64,000 nucleotides of DNA from Xanthomonas citri pv. mangiferaeindicae (GCA_002240395.1 CP016836.1:1426001-1490000); one strand, 5' to 3'; counted from the stretch's first letter, positions 9,142-20,644 are shown. Program-made: numbers and translations. Notes: generated by a model from the letters alone, not told the origin.

Positions 9142-9827
9142 GCCCGCGCCTCCGATGCAACGTTGCGCCGCGCGAGCAAGGCGCCCCAGGCGGCCGCGAC
9201 CGCCGCCGCGACCAGGATCGGCACACCGCCGGGCAGCCAGGGCATCGCGAGCGCGGTTGCCAAGGCGCAGACCACCGCGATCGCGACCGGCTCGCCGCCG
9301 CGCAGCCGTGGCCACAGCAGGCCGATGAAAGCGGCCACCGCGGCACCGTCCAGGCCCCAACGCCGGGGATCACCGATCACGTCGCCGAGCAGCGCCCCGA
9401 CCAGCGTGAACAGGTTCCAGCACACGAACACGCCCAGCCCGGCCACCCAGAAGCCGCGGCGCTGTTCGGCAGGCTCGGTCTGACCGGCCGCGGTCGCGGC
9501 GGATTCGTCGATCGTCACCTGCGCCGCGAGCAGGCGCGTCCATCCGCGCGGGTCCAGCAGCCGATTGATCTGCACCGCATAGACCGCATTGCGCACGCCC
9601 AGCAGGCTGGCCGCCCCGAATGCCGCCGCGCCTGCCCCGCCGCCGGCGAGCACGCCGACGAACGCGAACTGCGAGCCGCCGGTGAACATCAGCAGGCTCA
9701 GCGCCATCGTCTGCCACAGGTCGAGCCCGGCAGCGACCGAAAGCGCACCGAAGGACACCCCATAAAGCCCGGTGGCCAGCGCGATCGACAGGCCGATCCG
9801 CGTCGCCGGCGTCAGTGACAGTGCCAT
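9138..9827 (-). CDS. azlC: AzlC-family branched-chain amino acid exporter subunit
   Basis: Polytopic inner-membrane protein of 229 residues, the large subunit of an AzlCD (YgaZH-type) exporter for branched-chain amino acids. It carries the family hallmark near the N-terminus (GVSFGALSVAAGL and LLMFTGGSQFAFVG) and then several membrane helices. It is the first gene of a two-gene operon with azlD. Substrate specificity is inferred from family. Confidence 0.88.
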   Translation of the reverse strand: MALSLTPATRIGLSIALATGLYGVSFGALSVAAGLDLWQTMALSLLMFTGGSQFAFVGVLAGGGAGAAAFGAASLLGVRNAVYAVQINRLLDPRGWTRLLAAQVTIDESAATAAGQTEPAEQRRGFWVAGLGVFVCWNLFTLVGALLGDVIGDPRRWGLDGAAVAAFIGLLWPRLRGGEPVAIAVVCALATALAMPWLPGGVPILVAAAVAAAWGALLARRNVASEARA

Positions 9828-9860
9828 GCGGTCATTCTCGTCGTCGGCCCCGGGCCCGCG

Positions 9861-10586
9861 TCAACGCGTGGCATCGCAGTCGGCGGGTCGCGCGAGGTCG
9901 GGCATCGCCTCGACCTCGCGCAACGCTCCGTCGGGCGCGAAGTGGAACCGCCACGTACGCTCGCAGCGCATCGGAATCGGATTGATGTCGGCGCGCCAGC
10001 CCGGGCCGCCGTCGGCCTGTCCGATCACGTAGTACAGGCCGTCGGGGCCGGTCGCCAGCGCGTCCTGTGATGCGGCATCGTCGCCGGCGTCGGCCCGCAT
10101 CCGGCGCAGCTGCGCATCGGCAGCGGCCGCCGCGACCGGCAGGCCTTCGAGCGGCAACGCGTCGAGGTCGAGCAGGTCGGGTTCAAGAACGGACGGCGAC
10201 GCCTCGCGCCCGGCCGCGACGGCCTCCCAGCGCATCCCGGGCGCCGGGTAGGCATCGCCGTAGGTGTAGCGCAGCAGCGCTGCCGGGTCGCCCGGCGACT
10301 GCAGCCACAGCAACGCCGAGCCGTCGGCGTAGAGGTAGACGAAGCGGTGCAGCCGCAGCGCGTGGCCCCGCAGCTCCGGCCGCGCCGCGAGCTCGGCCAG
10401 CAGCGCGCGGAAGTACGCCGGGCGGTAGAGATGATCAGGTTTGGCTGCGTGCACCGGTGCGGGCGGCGACGGCGCGGCCGCGGGGCGGTCGCAGGCGGCG
10501 AGGAGGCCAGCAAGCACGATGGCCGCGACGACCATGACATCGCAACGCGTGCGGTGCCCGGCCGATTGCCTGCGTCGACTCGACAT
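9861..10586 (-). CDS. Putative lipoprotein of unknown function
   Basis: Protein of 241 residues. A basic N-terminus is followed by a hydrophobic stretch ending in the lipobox LLAAC, so it should be acylated on that cysteine and anchored in the envelope. The rest is Asp/Ala-rich with no family I recognise. An internal ATG at 10535 (MVVAAIVLAGLLAAC) would give a shorter signal without positive charges, so the longer start is slightly preferred. It ends 33 bases before azlC on the same strand. Confidence 0.65.
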   Translation of the reverse strand: MSSRRRQSAGHRTRCDVMVVAAIVLAGLLAACDRPAAAPSPPAPVHAAKPDHLYRPAYFRALLAELAARPELRGHALRLHRFVYLYADGSALLWLQSPGDPAALLRYTYGDAYPAPGMRWEAVAAGREASPSVLEPDLLDLDALPLEGLPVAAAAADAQLRRMRADAGDDAASQDALATGPDGLYYVIGQADGGPGWRADINPIPMRCERTWRFHFAPDGALREVEAMPDLARPADCDATR

Positions 10587-10646
10587 CCGGCGCCTGCGCC
10601 TAGCTGCGCAACACGGCGTGGAACCTGCCGCGCGACACGGCGCCGC

Positions 10647-10985
10647 TCACAGCGCGTCGGCGTCCAGTTCGCCGGTGCGGATCCGCACCACGCGCTCGAG
10701 GTCGTAGACGAAGACCTTGCCGTCGCCGATCCGCCCCATGCCTGCGGACTTGAGCACAGTCTCGACCACGGCATCGACGATGTCGTCGGTCACCGCGATC
10801 TCCAGCTTCACCTTCGGCAAGAAGTCCACGACGTACTCCGCGCCGCGATAGAGCTCGGTGTGGCCCTTCTGGCGGCCGAAGCCCTTGACCTCGGTGACGG
10901 TGATACCGGTCACGCCGACCTCGGCGAGCGCCTCGCGCACGTCGTCGAGCTTGAACGGCTTGATGATCGCCATGACCATCTTCAT
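10647..10985 (-). CDS. glnB: P-II family nitrogen regulatory protein (GlnB-like)
   Basis: Trimeric signal protein of 112 residues that senses 2-oxoglutarate and ATP/ADP and is uridylylated under nitrogen limitation. Tyr51, the uridylylation site, is present in GHTELYRGAEY in the T-loop. The C-terminal signature RIRTGELDADAL is intact. It is monocistronic, divergent from ubiK, and distinct from a second P-II gene next to amt at 35560. The glnB symbol rests on it not being amt-linked; sequence alone does not separate GlnB from GlnK here. Confidence 0.93.
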   Translation of the reverse strand: MKMVMAIIKPFKLDDVREALAEVGVTGITVTEVKGFGRQKGHTELYRGAEYVVDFLPKVKLEIAVTDDIVDAVVETVLKSAGMGRIGDGKVFVYDLERVVRIRTGELDADAL

Positions 10986-11208
10986 CGCTGTGTCTCCGCA
11001 GGGGATGCGCCAAGGATACGCCACCCTCACGCGCCGCCCTACACGATGCCGAGCACGCGGCGCAGCACGCTTGTGCGCGTGCCCGGAGGCATGGTCTAGT
11101 GCGCCCCGCGCCGCGACGGGGATTTTTCTGACGACGCACCGCGGAGGCGGCCGACTGCATGCGTTGCGCATGCCGGCGACGCTATCCGTACACCGTGAGG
11201 ACTGACTG

Positions 11209-11493
11209 ATGATCGATTTGAACAACATCGACGAGCTCGCGCGTCGCCTCAGCGGGCTGGTGCCCGCCGGCCTGCGCGAGAGCCGCGAGGAACTGCAGGA
11301 GAACTTCAAGGCCGTGCTGCAATCGGGTCTGGCGAAGCTGGACCTGGTCACGCGCGAGGAGTTCGAGGTCCAGCGCGCAGTGCTGCTGCGCACGCGCGAA
11401 AAACTCGAGACCCTGGAGGCGCAGGTCCGCCAACTCGAGACCCAGAGCGCGCCGCCGGCCCCGTCGCCAGGCAACTTCGACACCGCCCACTAA
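11209..11493 (+). CDS. ubiK: Ubiquinone biosynthesis accessory factor UbiK
   Basis: Protein of 94 residues of the YqiC/BMFP family, an accessory factor for aerobic ubiquinone synthesis that works with UbiJ and the Ubi complex at the membrane. It has an N-terminal helix (IDELARRLSGLVP), a conserved block EELQENFKAVLQSGLAKLDLVTREEFEVQ, and a C-terminal coiled coil (TREKLETLEAQVRQLETQ). It precedes comM by 14 bases. Position next to P-II and comM is, to my recollection, common in Xanthomonadaceae. Confidence 0.88.
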   Translation: MIDLNNIDELARRLSGLVPAGLRESREELQENFKAVLQSGLAKLDLVTREEFEVQRAVLLRTREKLETLEAQVRQLETQSAPPAPSPGNFDTAH

Positions 11494-11507
11494 AAAAGGA
11501 CAGCGCC

Positions 11508-13019
<1,512 letters not shown>

Positions 13020-13123
13020 GATTCGCCAAGAGACTTCGACGCTGCGCAGGACGTCACAGCGCGGCGATGGTGCGCGCGGGCTGCCTATCGCAGTCGGTTC
13101 GCAACGTCACCCGCGATCTGGCC

Positions 13124-14122
13124 TCAGCTCCGCGCCGTCGCCCGGCGACGACGCCACGCACGCCAAGCAATCACGACGATGGCGACAAACAGCCACAGTG
13201 GCCAGAGCAGCGCCACTACAACGCCGGTGTCGAGCAGGCCCTGCCAGCCGCCGCGTAGCGCGTGGCCGATCCGCACGAAGAAGCCGGGGCGTTGCTGGGC
13301 AAACACGGCCTCGGGGTCGACGCGTTCGCTGTGCCGGACCTGCGAAGGCTGATAGAGCGACAGGTCGATCGTCGCGAACGCGATCCGGTCCTCGACTTCG
13401 CGCTGGGTCACGCGGGCCTCGTCGCGGGCCGCAAGCGCGCGTTCGCGGGCGGCGAATGCGTCGCCTTTGCGGTCCAGCCGGTCGCCGGTCTGCACTGCCT
13501 GGGCCAGCGATTGCTGCAGCTCCTGGCTACGCGCGTACGCCAGTTGCTGGCGCAGCAGGTCGAACTGCACGTCGCGCGCGTCGAAGTCGCGGCTGTCGAG
13601 AAATTTCATCTGCTTGGCGAGCTCGCGCAGGAACGTCTGCGCGCGGTCGCTGGGCACCCGCACGGTCAGCTCCCCTGCGGTGGTGTATTCGATCAGCTCC
13701 AGCAGCTTGCCATCGCCGATGCGGTGTCGCTGCACGCCCTGGGTCTCGGACCGGATCCGGTTGGCGACCACGAAGCCGCCTTGCGCAGCGGCGAGATCCT
13801 CGATCGCGAGCGCCGAGCGGTAGACGTCGTCGACCGCGAACCGCGCTTGGGCGGCAAGGATGAAGCGACGCGCGGGATCGGTCTGCGCCAGTGTGCCGGA
13901 GGCCATCTGCACGGCGGCATCGACCCCCGCTTCGGCCTCGGCGGCAGGTCCGGCGCCCGCCGCCGGAGACGACATCGCATCAGCTTGCATTGCCTCGGCC
14001 GGCGGCGGCGGAGCATCGGCCGCGTACTCGCTAGCGGTCTCACCCGAGGGCCGCGCGCAGGCAGCCAGCAGCACGCAGAGCAGGCCGGTCGACAGCAGCC
14101 GGCGATGACGGAAGACGGACAT
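13124..14122 (-). CDS. DUF4349-domain lipoprotein
   Basis: Envelope protein of 332 residues. The signal peptide ends in the lipobox LLAACARP (cysteine near residue 22). A low-complexity Ala/Pro/Glu linker follows, then a DUF4349-type domain (RFILAAQARFAVDDVYRSALAIEDLAAAQGG; LTVRVPSDRAQTFLREL) with a coiled-coil segment around residues 190-230. A single membrane helix near the C-terminus (VVVALLWPLWLFVAIVVIAW) is followed by an Arg-rich tail. The function of the family is unknown. It is convergent with comM. Confidence 0.8.
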   Translation of the reverse strand: MSVFRHRRLLSTGLLCVLLAACARPSGETASEYAADAPPPPAEAMQADAMSSPAAGAGPAAEAEAGVDAAVQMASGTLAQTDPARRFILAAQARFAVDDVYRSALAIEDLAAAQGGFVVANRIRSETQGVQRHRIGDGKLLELIEYTTAGELTVRVPSDRAQTFLRELAKQMKFLDSRDFDARDVQFDLLRQQLAYARSQELQQSLAQAVQTGDRLDRKGDAFAARERALAARDEARVTQREVEDRIAFATIDLSLYQPSQVRHSERVDPEAVFAQQRPGFFVRIGHALRGGWQGLLDTGVVVALLWPLWLFVAIVVIAWRAWRRRRATARS

Positions 14123-14314
14123 GGAGGTCTCCAGAAGAAGAGGCGGGGTGCAGCGTCAACGCGCGAGGCCGAGCATCGGGGCTGACGGTGCGACGCACAA
14201 GCAGGTCCCGGACCCTGCCATCGGTCACCCCTGTGCTTTAACGCGAAGCCAACATCTTTCAATCGCCGGCCCGCTAGCGTCATGCGCGACATATCCGTCA
14301 CCTGGGGATCTTAG

Positions 14315-16411
14315 ATGCGCCACCTGTTGCTCGCGACCGCGGTCGCGATGGGCCTTGCCGCCTGCGGCGACCGTCCGCCCACTGATACCACCGCCGCCAC
14401 GCCGACCGCCTCCGCTGCCAAGCCGGTGTCGCTGGACGATGTGGAGCTGATTCCGCGCGATGCGCTGTTCGGCAATCCCGAGCGCGCCGGCGTGCAGCTC
14501 AGCCCCGACGGCCGCTACCTGAGCTGGCTTGCGCCGGTGGACGGCACGATGAACGTCTGGGTGGCGCCGGCCGACGATCCGGGCGCGGCGAAGGCGGTCA
14601 CCCAGGATGCGGCGCGCGGGATCCGCAATTACTTCTGGTCCTATCAGCCCGGCACGTTGCTGTACCTGCGCGACACCGGTGGCGACGAGGACTTCCATCT
14701 GTTCGCCGTCGATATCGACAGCGGGCGCAGCCGCGACCTGACGCCATTCCCCAAGACCACCGCGCAGGTGGTCGGCATCAGCCATCGCCATCCCGATGCA
14801 TTGCTGGTGGGCATGAACGATCGCGATCCACAGTGGCACGATCTCTATCGCGTCGACCTGGGGAGCGGCGCGCGCACGCTGGTGACGCGCAACGACGACC
14901 ACATCGGCGGCTACCTGGCCGATGCCGATTACACGCTGCGCTATGCCTCGCGCTCGCGCCCGGACGGCGGGATGGACCTGCTGCGCCGCGACGGCGACGG
15001 CTGGGCGACGATTGAGGACGTGCCCTTCGAGGACGTGCTCGGCACCGGGCCGGCCGGGCTGACCGACGATGGTGCGACCTTGTACATGCGCGATTCGCGT
15101 GATCGCGACACCGCCGCACTGTTCGCGGTCGACACCGCCAGCGGCGAGAAGCGGCTGGTGCACGAGGATGCGCGCGCGGACATCGGCGACGCCCTGTCCG
15201 ACCCGCGCACCGGTGTCGTGCAGGCGGTCTCGGCGAACTACCTGCGCGAGGCCTGGACGGCGGTCGACGACCGCATCCGCGCCGATCTTGAGACGCTCGA
15301 AGCGATCGGCCCGGGCGAGGTCTCGATCAACAGCCGCACACTCGACGATCGCCACTGGCTGGTCGCCTACTCGGCCGCCGAATCGCCGGTCGTCTACTAC
15401 CGCTACGACCGCCCGGCCGAGGGCGGCGCAGGCACGCTGACCCAGCTGTTCTCAGGGCGTCCGGCGCTCGAGGGCAAGCCACTGGTGCCGATGTGGCCGC
15501 TGGAACTCAAGTCACGCGACGGACTGACCCTGGTCAGCTATCTCACGCTGCCCAAGCACGCCGACGCCGACAACGACGGCAAGGCCGACGCGCCGGTGCC
15601 GCTGGTGCTGCGCGTGCATGGCGGGCCCTGGTCGCGCGATGGCTACGGCTTCAAGCCGACAGACCAGTGGCTGGCCAACCGCGGCTACGCGGTGCTGAGC
15701 GTCAACTTCCGCGGCTCGACCGGCTTCGGCAAGCAGTTCACCAATGCCGGCAACGGCGAGTGGGCGGCCAAGATGCATGACGACCTGATCGACGCGGTGC
15801 AATGGGCGGTCGACAGCGGCGTGACCACTGCCGACAAGGTCGCGATCATGGGCGGCAGCTATGGTGGCTACGCGACGTTGGTCGGGCTGACGTTCACGCC
15901 CGACACCTTCGCCTGCGGCGTCGACATCGTCGGCCCGTCGAACCTCAATACCTTGCTGTCGACGGTACCGCCGTACTGGGCGAGCTTCTTCGAGCAGCTC
16001 GCCCGACGCATGGGCGACCCGCGCACCGAAGCGGGCAAGGCCTGGCTGACCGAGCGCTCGCCGCTGACCCGCGCCGATGCGATCACCAAGCCGCTGCTGA
16101 TCGGTCAGGGTGCCAACGATCCGCGGGTCAAGCAGGCCGAGAGCGACCAGATCGTCGAGGCAATGACCGCCAAGTCGATCCCGGTCACCTACGTGCTGTT
16201 TCCCGACGAAGGCCACGGCTTCGCGCGGCCGGAGAACAGCACCGCGTTCAACGCGGTCACCGAGGGCTTCCTGCAAACGTGCCTGGGCGGACGGGCGCAG
16301 CCGATCGGCGACGACTTCGCAGGCTCGAGCATCACGGTGCCCACCGGTGCCGACCGCGTGCCGGGACTGGCCGACGCGCTGAAGACGCACACCCAGGACG
16401 TGCGCAAGTAA
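14315..16411 (+). CDS. S9-family (prolyl oligopeptidase-type) peptidase lipoprotein
   Basis: Serine peptidase of 698 residues, exported as a lipoprotein (lipobox LAAC at about residues 14-17). The N-terminal beta-propeller has WD40-like repeats (LSPDGRYLSWLAPVDG). The C-terminal alpha/beta hydrolase domain carries the nucleophile in MGGSYGGYA, the catalytic Asp near IGQGANDPRVK and the catalytic His in DEGHGFARPENS. It resembles dipeptidyl or acylaminoacyl peptidases used in peptide uptake; substrate preference is not readable. The start ATG follows the short gap after the divergent DUF4349 gene. Confidence 0.9.
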   Translation: MRHLLLATAVAMGLAACGDRPPTDTTAATPTASAAKPVSLDDVELIPRDALFGNPERAGVQLSPDGRYLSWLAPVDGTMNVWVAPADDPGAAKAVTQDAARGIRNYFWSYQPGTLLYLRDTGGDEDFHLFAVDIDSGRSRDLTPFPKTTAQVVGISHRHPDALLVGMNDRDPQWHDLYRVDLGSGARTLVTRNDDHIGGYLADADYTLRYASRSRPDGGMDLLRRDGDGWATIEDVPFEDVLGTGPAGLTDDGATLYMRDSRDRDTAALFAVDTASGEKRLVHEDARADIGDALSDPRTGVVQAVSANYLREAWTAVDDRIRADLETLEAIGPGEVSINSRTLDDRHWLVAYSAAESPVVYYRYDRPAEGGAGTLTQLFSGRPALEGKPLVPMWPLELKSRDGLTLVSYLTLPKHADADNDGKADAPVPLVLRVHGGPWSRDGYGFKPTDQWLANRGYAVLSVNFRGSTGFGKQFTNAGNGEWAAKMHDDLIDAVQWAVDSGVTTADKVAIMGGSYGGYATLVGLTFTPDTFACGVDIVGPSNLNTLLSTVPPYWASFFEQLARRMGDPRTEAGKAWLTERSPLTRADAITKPLLIGQGANDPRVKQAESDQIVEAMTAKSIPVTYVLFPDEGHGFARPENSTAFNAVTEGFLQTCLGGRAQPIGDDFAGSSITVPTGADRVPGLADALKTHTQDVRK

Positions 16412-16424
16412 CGCCGGCCCGATC

Positions 16425-16452
16425 GCCCGTCGCCGCCCGCGCGGCGGCGGGC
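16425..16452 (+). terminator. Hairpin downstream of the S9 peptidase
   Basis: A 12-base-pair stem (GCCCGTCGCCGC with GCGGCGGCGGGC, one G-U pair) and a CCGC loop, 13 bases after the S9 stop. No U-tract follows, so intrinsic termination is uncertain. Confidence 0.4.
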
Positions 16453-16538
16453 CGAGGTCCCCCGATGTGTGCAGAGCATCGCAATCCGATGCGCCGCGTA
16501 CGGCGCCGGCAGCATGCCGACCGCAGCGCGTTGTGCGA

Positions 16539-19140
16539 TCAGCGCCGCTTGCCGCGCGCCGCGCTTGGCAGGGTCTGTCGCAAGGTCTCGAGGCCGTCCC
16601 ACGGATGCGTGCCGAGCCGCTTGAGGCGGGCCGGTGTATTGCGCAGCGTCCACTGGTTGCCGGCCTTGACCCGGCCCAGCTCTTCCCAGCGCAGCGGCAT
16701 CGCGACCGGGGCACCGGCCCGCGCGCGCAACGAGAACGAGGCCACCGCGGTCGCGCCGCGGCCATTGCGCAGGTAGTCGACGAAGATTCGCTCCTTGCGG
16801 AACTTCTTGGTCGCCGTCGCCACGTAGGTCAAGGGCTCGAGCTGCGCCAGGCTCTGCGCGAACGCCTGCGCGAAGGGCTTGACCACCGACCACGCGCAGC
16901 CTGGATTGAGCGGCACCACCACGTGCAGGCCCTTGCCCCCGGAGGTGCGCACGAACGATTCGAGGCCCACCTGCTGCAGTAATCCGCGGATCTGGCGCGC
17001 GGCCGCAACGATGTCGCGCCAGGCGATGCCCTCGCCGGGGTCGAGGTCGAAGACGATCCGATCGGCGATGTCGGGCGCCTTGGCATGCGCGCCCCAGGGA
17101 TGGAACTCCAGCGCGTTGAACTGCACCAGTTCCAAGGCGGCAGCCGCGTCGTTGACGACGAGGTAGTCGCCGGCGCCGCCCGATTCCTCCTTCAGCCGCA
17201 CTGTCTCCACCAGTTGCATGCCGGCAGTGTGGTGCTTCTGGAAGAAGCAGGCGCTGTCGATGCCGCCCGGGCAGCGGATCACCGACAGCGGCCGCCCGGC
17301 GATCTCGGGCAGCAACCAGTCCATGACGTTTTCGTAGTAGGCAGCGACATCGCCCTTGGTCAGGGTGTCGCCGGGAAACAGCACCTTGTCCGGGCTCGAC
17401 AGCGTCGGCGGCGCGCGCCCATCGGCGGGCGCCTTGCCGGTTGTCGCCTGCTTCGCGGCTGCGCCCGCACCCGTGGCGGCGCGCTTGCGAGCAGGCGTCT
17501 TGCTGCGGGTCTGCGTTGCCATCTCGTCGTCTCCTTCGGGGCGCCGCGGTCGCTGTCGTACAGGTCCTCGATCGACTTGTCCGGCCGCACCGCCTTGAGC
17601 GAGGGCTGGCGCAGCAGGCCATGGCCGCCGGTGCCGCGCGAGAACACCTCGACCACGAAGCGCGGCGCGAACCAGCGCGCGGCGCGCAGGTCGGTGTCGT
17701 TGGGCGGCACGTGGACCGTCGGGGCATCGCGCCCGGCCTTGCCGATGCGCTGGGCGATCTCGTCGAGCAACACATCGCTGAAGCCCGAACCCACGCGCCC
17801 GGCATAGCGCCAGCCATGTTCGGGATCGGGACGCGCGAGCAGCAGCGAACCGAACCCGCTGCGGCTTCCCTTGGGCGGGGTGTAGCCGACCACTGCGTAC
17901 TCGTCGCTGGCCAGTTCCTTGGTCTTGCGCCAGTCGTCGCCGCGCCCGGGGCGATAGCCACGGTCGCCGCGCTTGGAGATGATCCCCTCGAAGCCGGCCT
18001 GCGAGGCCAGCTCGATCGCGGTCGCCGCCTCGCCCTCGATGTGCGAGCTCCAGGCCAGGTGCGCGGGCGGCGGATCGCCGAGGATGCGCTGCAGCAGCGC
18101 CTTGCGTGCGAACAACGGCGCCTCGCTGACGTCGACCCCATCGACATGCAGCAGGTCGAACAGGACCAGCGCCAACGCACCCTGGCGCTCGCCCGACAAC
18201 GTCTGTTGCAGCAGGTTGAAATCCGCGCGCGCGCCGCGCCCGGCGATCAGCTCGCCATCGAACGCGGCCGAACGCAGCCCGAGCTGGGTCAGCGCTTCGG
18301 TGATCTCGGGCACCTTGGCGGTCCATTCGAGCGCGTTGCGCGACCACAGCCGCACCTTGCCGCGTGCGATCGTCACCAGCAGCCGGTAGCCGTCCCATTT
18401 GAGTTCGTGCAGCCAGGCCTCGCCGGTGGGGGCGCTCTCGCCGAGCCTGGCCAGCTGCGGCGCGAATGGGCCGTCGGGCGCGGCGGCACGGCGGGCGCCG
18501 TCGAGCTTGCGTGCGGCCGCCGCCCAGTCGTGCTTGCGGCGCGTGGCGACGGCGACCTCACGCTCGCCACGCTTGCGCGCCTTGCCGGTGCCGGCGCGTT
18601 TGGCGTCCTCGGGGGTGGCGGCGCGATGTCGCCGAGGAGGTCGTCGGCATCCAGCTTGCCGGCGTACGCGTCGCGGTCCTTGAACAACAGCCACTGGGGC
18701 TGTCTGCCCGGTCGCGCGGTGCGCACCAGGTGCCAGCGGCCCTTGAGCTTGCGGCCGAACAGTTCGAAGCGCAGATGGCCCTTGGCCAGCGCCTGTTCCG
18801 GGTCACCGTCCGCGACCCAGGCGCCGGTGTCGAACCTGGCCACGTGGCCCCCGCCGTACTGGCCCTTGGGGATCTCGCCCTCAAAGCCGGCGTAATCCAG
18901 CGGATGGTCTTCGACCTGCACCGCCATGCGCTTGACGTCGGGGTCGTAGCTCGGCCCCTTGGGCACCGCCCAACTGCGCAGCGCATCGCCCACCTGCAGG
19001 CGGAAGTCGTAGTGGCGGCGGCTGGCATGATGCAGCTGCACGACGAAGATCGCCCGCTTGCCGCGCGGTGCGGCCTTGCCCGGCTCCGGCTCGCGGGTCG
19101 TGTCGAACCTGCGCTTGCGGCTGTACTCGGCGAGGGTCAT
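16539..19140 (-). CDS. ligD: Multifunctional NHEJ DNA ligase LigD, frameshifted twice as read
   Basis: End-joining enzyme built as phosphoesterase-ligase-polymerase. The phosphoesterase part (from 19140, MTLAEYSRKRRFD) has HHASRRHYDFRLQ. The ATP-dependent ligase part (about 18560-17560) has the nucleotidyl-lysine motif ELKWDGYR. The polymerase/primase part (about 17420-16560) has DLDPGEG and SGGKGLHVVVPL. The three parts are in different frames. Adding one C (coding strand) to the five-base run at 18611-18615 joins PE to Lig as APPPPEDAKRAG. Adding one C to the four-base run at 17538-17541 joins Lig to Pol as DRGAPEGDDEMATQ. The repaired protein is about 867 residues, normal for LigD. Sequencing error is the likeliest cause. 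Alternatively the Pol part could start at the ATG at 17522, which has AAGGAG upstream. The gene starts 4 bases beyond the ku stop. Confidence 0.85.
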
Positions 19141-19144
19141 GGCG

Positions 19145-20065
19145 TCATGAAGCCTTGCGCACGGCCTTCTTCGCGGTCTTCTTGCTGGCCTTGGCGGCGC
19201 GCTTCTTGGCCGGCGCCTTCTTCCGAGCCGGGGTCTGCTTGCTCGCGGTCTTCTTGGCCGGCGTGCGCTTGTTGCTCTGCAGGCTCTGCTCGAGCAGCGA
19301 GACGAAGTCGACCACATTGGTCGCCGCATCCTCGCGAGGCGCGGGCTCCTCGGTCACGCGCGTGGTCGCGCCCTTGGCCTTGATGCGCTTCTGGATGATC
19401 TGGGCCAGCCGCTCGCGGAACTCGTCGTGATAGCCCTCGGGGTCCCAATCGGCCGACATCGACTCGATCAGTTGCGTGGCCATCTGCACTTCCTTGTCGG
19501 CGATGCGGTACTTGGACGCATCGCCGGTGGGCAGCTTGTAGTCGTTGGGATCGACCAGCTCCTGCGGATAGCGCAGCAGCATCAACACCAACGCATCGTC
19601 CTCGGGCAGCACCGCGCACAGGTACTCACGCGTGCGGATCACGACCCGGGCGATGCCGATCTTGCCGGTCTTCTTCAACGTCTCGCGCAGCAGCACATAG
19701 CCCTTCTCGGCCTTCTTGCCCGGCACCAGCACATAGGGCTTCTCGTAGTAGCGTGTGCCGATGCTGCCGGCATCGACGAAGGCCTCGACATCCACCGACT
19801 CGTGCGACTCGGGCGCAGCCGAGGCGATGTCCTCCTTTTCGATGACGACATAGCTACCCTTGTCGTACTCGAAGGCCTTGACGATCTCCTTCCACGGGAC
19901 CTCTTCGCCGGTGTCGGCGTTGACGCGCTCGAAGCGGATCGGCTTCTTGTCGCGCGAATCGAGCATGCGGAAGCTCAGATCGGTTCGGCGCTCGCCCGAC
20001 ATCAGCGAGACCGGGATGTTGAGCAGGCCGAACGACAGCGAGCCGGACCAGATGGGACGTGCCAT
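19145..20065 (-). CDS. ku: Ku-family non-homologous end-joining protein
   Basis: Homodimeric DNA-end-binding protein of 306 residues that recruits LigD to double-strand breaks. It begins MARPIWSGSLSFGLLNIPVSL, the bacterial Ku signature, and includes DSRDKKPIRFERVNADTGEEV and the bridge-region motif RRTDLSFRML. The C-terminal 45 residues are a Lys/Ala-rich tail (AKKTASKQTPARKKAPAKKR and more), like the DNA-binding extension in mycobacterial Ku. ligD follows directly, so the pair forms a two-gene operon. A longer open frame upstream of 20065 lacks family similarity. Confidence 0.95.
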   Translation of the reverse strand: MARPIWSGSLSFGLLNIPVSLMSGERRTDLSFRMLDSRDKKPIRFERVNADTGEEVPWKEIVKAFEYDKGSYVVIEKEDIASAAPESHESVDVEAFVDAGSIGTRYYEKPYVLVPGKKAEKGYVLLRETLKKTGKIGIARVVIRTREYLCAVLPEDDALVLMLLRYPQELVDPNDYKLPTGDASKYRIADKEVQMATQLIESMSADWDPEGYHDEFRERLAQIIQKRIKAKGATTRVTEEPAPREDAATNVVDFVSLLEQSLQSNKRTPAKKTASKQTPARKKAPAKKRAAKASKKTAKKAVRKAS

Positions 20066-20333
20066 GGGATCTCCGATGCGCAGCGCAGCGCGAATGTGCG
20101 CGACCTGCACGGCATGGCGGGACGCGGTTCTCGCAGGCTGGCAAAGCACTCGTGGACCCCGCGTCAACCTCGCTGCCGCGTAGCTTGTGGTCGAGCAAGA
20201 CACGACGGCGGATGGAGCCGCGCCGCCTCGAACCGCCGGACCGCCCCAAGGGGCGACCGACCCTGCGCACCTGGGGCACCCTGCACGCGGCGCTTTCACG
20301 CACAGTTGCGCCTTCCGGCGCACAGTGACGCGC

Positions 20334-20531
20334 ATGAACCCAGACCACGACATCGACAAGACGCCCGACGAACGCGACCGTGCGCCGACCCCGGCCTCGC
20401 CGGAAGACGCGCGCGAACATCGTGGACACCGCGAACGGCACGAAGAGAACACCCACGACGAGGCGCTGGAGGAGACCTTTCCGGCCAGCGATCCGGTCTC
20501 GCCGTTCGTGCCGGCACGCGATCCGGAGTAA
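20334..20531 (+). CDS. Small acidic hypothetical protein with EETFPASDP motif
   Basis: Protein of 65 residues, hydrophilic and rich in Asp, Glu, His and Pro. It has the C-terminal motif ALEETFPASDPVSPF, which I recall in many small uncharacterised proteobacterial proteins. There is no signal peptide and no membrane segment. The start at 20334 was chosen because similarity begins at MNPDHDIDKTPDERD; upstream codons of the same frame look non-coding. Function unknown. Confidence 0.55.
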   Translation: MNPDHDIDKTPDERDRAPTPASPEDAREHRGHRERHEENTHDEALEETFPASDPVSPFVPARDPE

Positions 20532-20638
20532 GGGTGCAAAGGCGCCTGGGGACCGCCGTGCGCAGGCCCGGCGGCCAGCACGTCGGCTGCGTGCCGGCCA
20601 TTGGGGTCGACCCTACCCGCACGAGGCGGCCAGGCCCC

Positions 20639-20644
20639 TATAAT
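20639..20644 (+). promoter_or_regulatory. Consensus -10 box before the GH3 gene
   Basis: A perfect TATAAT lies 32 bases before the ATG, in otherwise GC-rich sequence. No good -35 element is seen at 16-18 bases spacing. It probably drives the glycosidase gene together with the adjacent palindrome. Confidence 0.5.

Noticed and set aside
15512..16765. Long minus-strand frame opposite the S9 peptidase
   Set aside because: Antisense shadow in high-GC sequence. The plus-strand gene has the complete catalytic triad.
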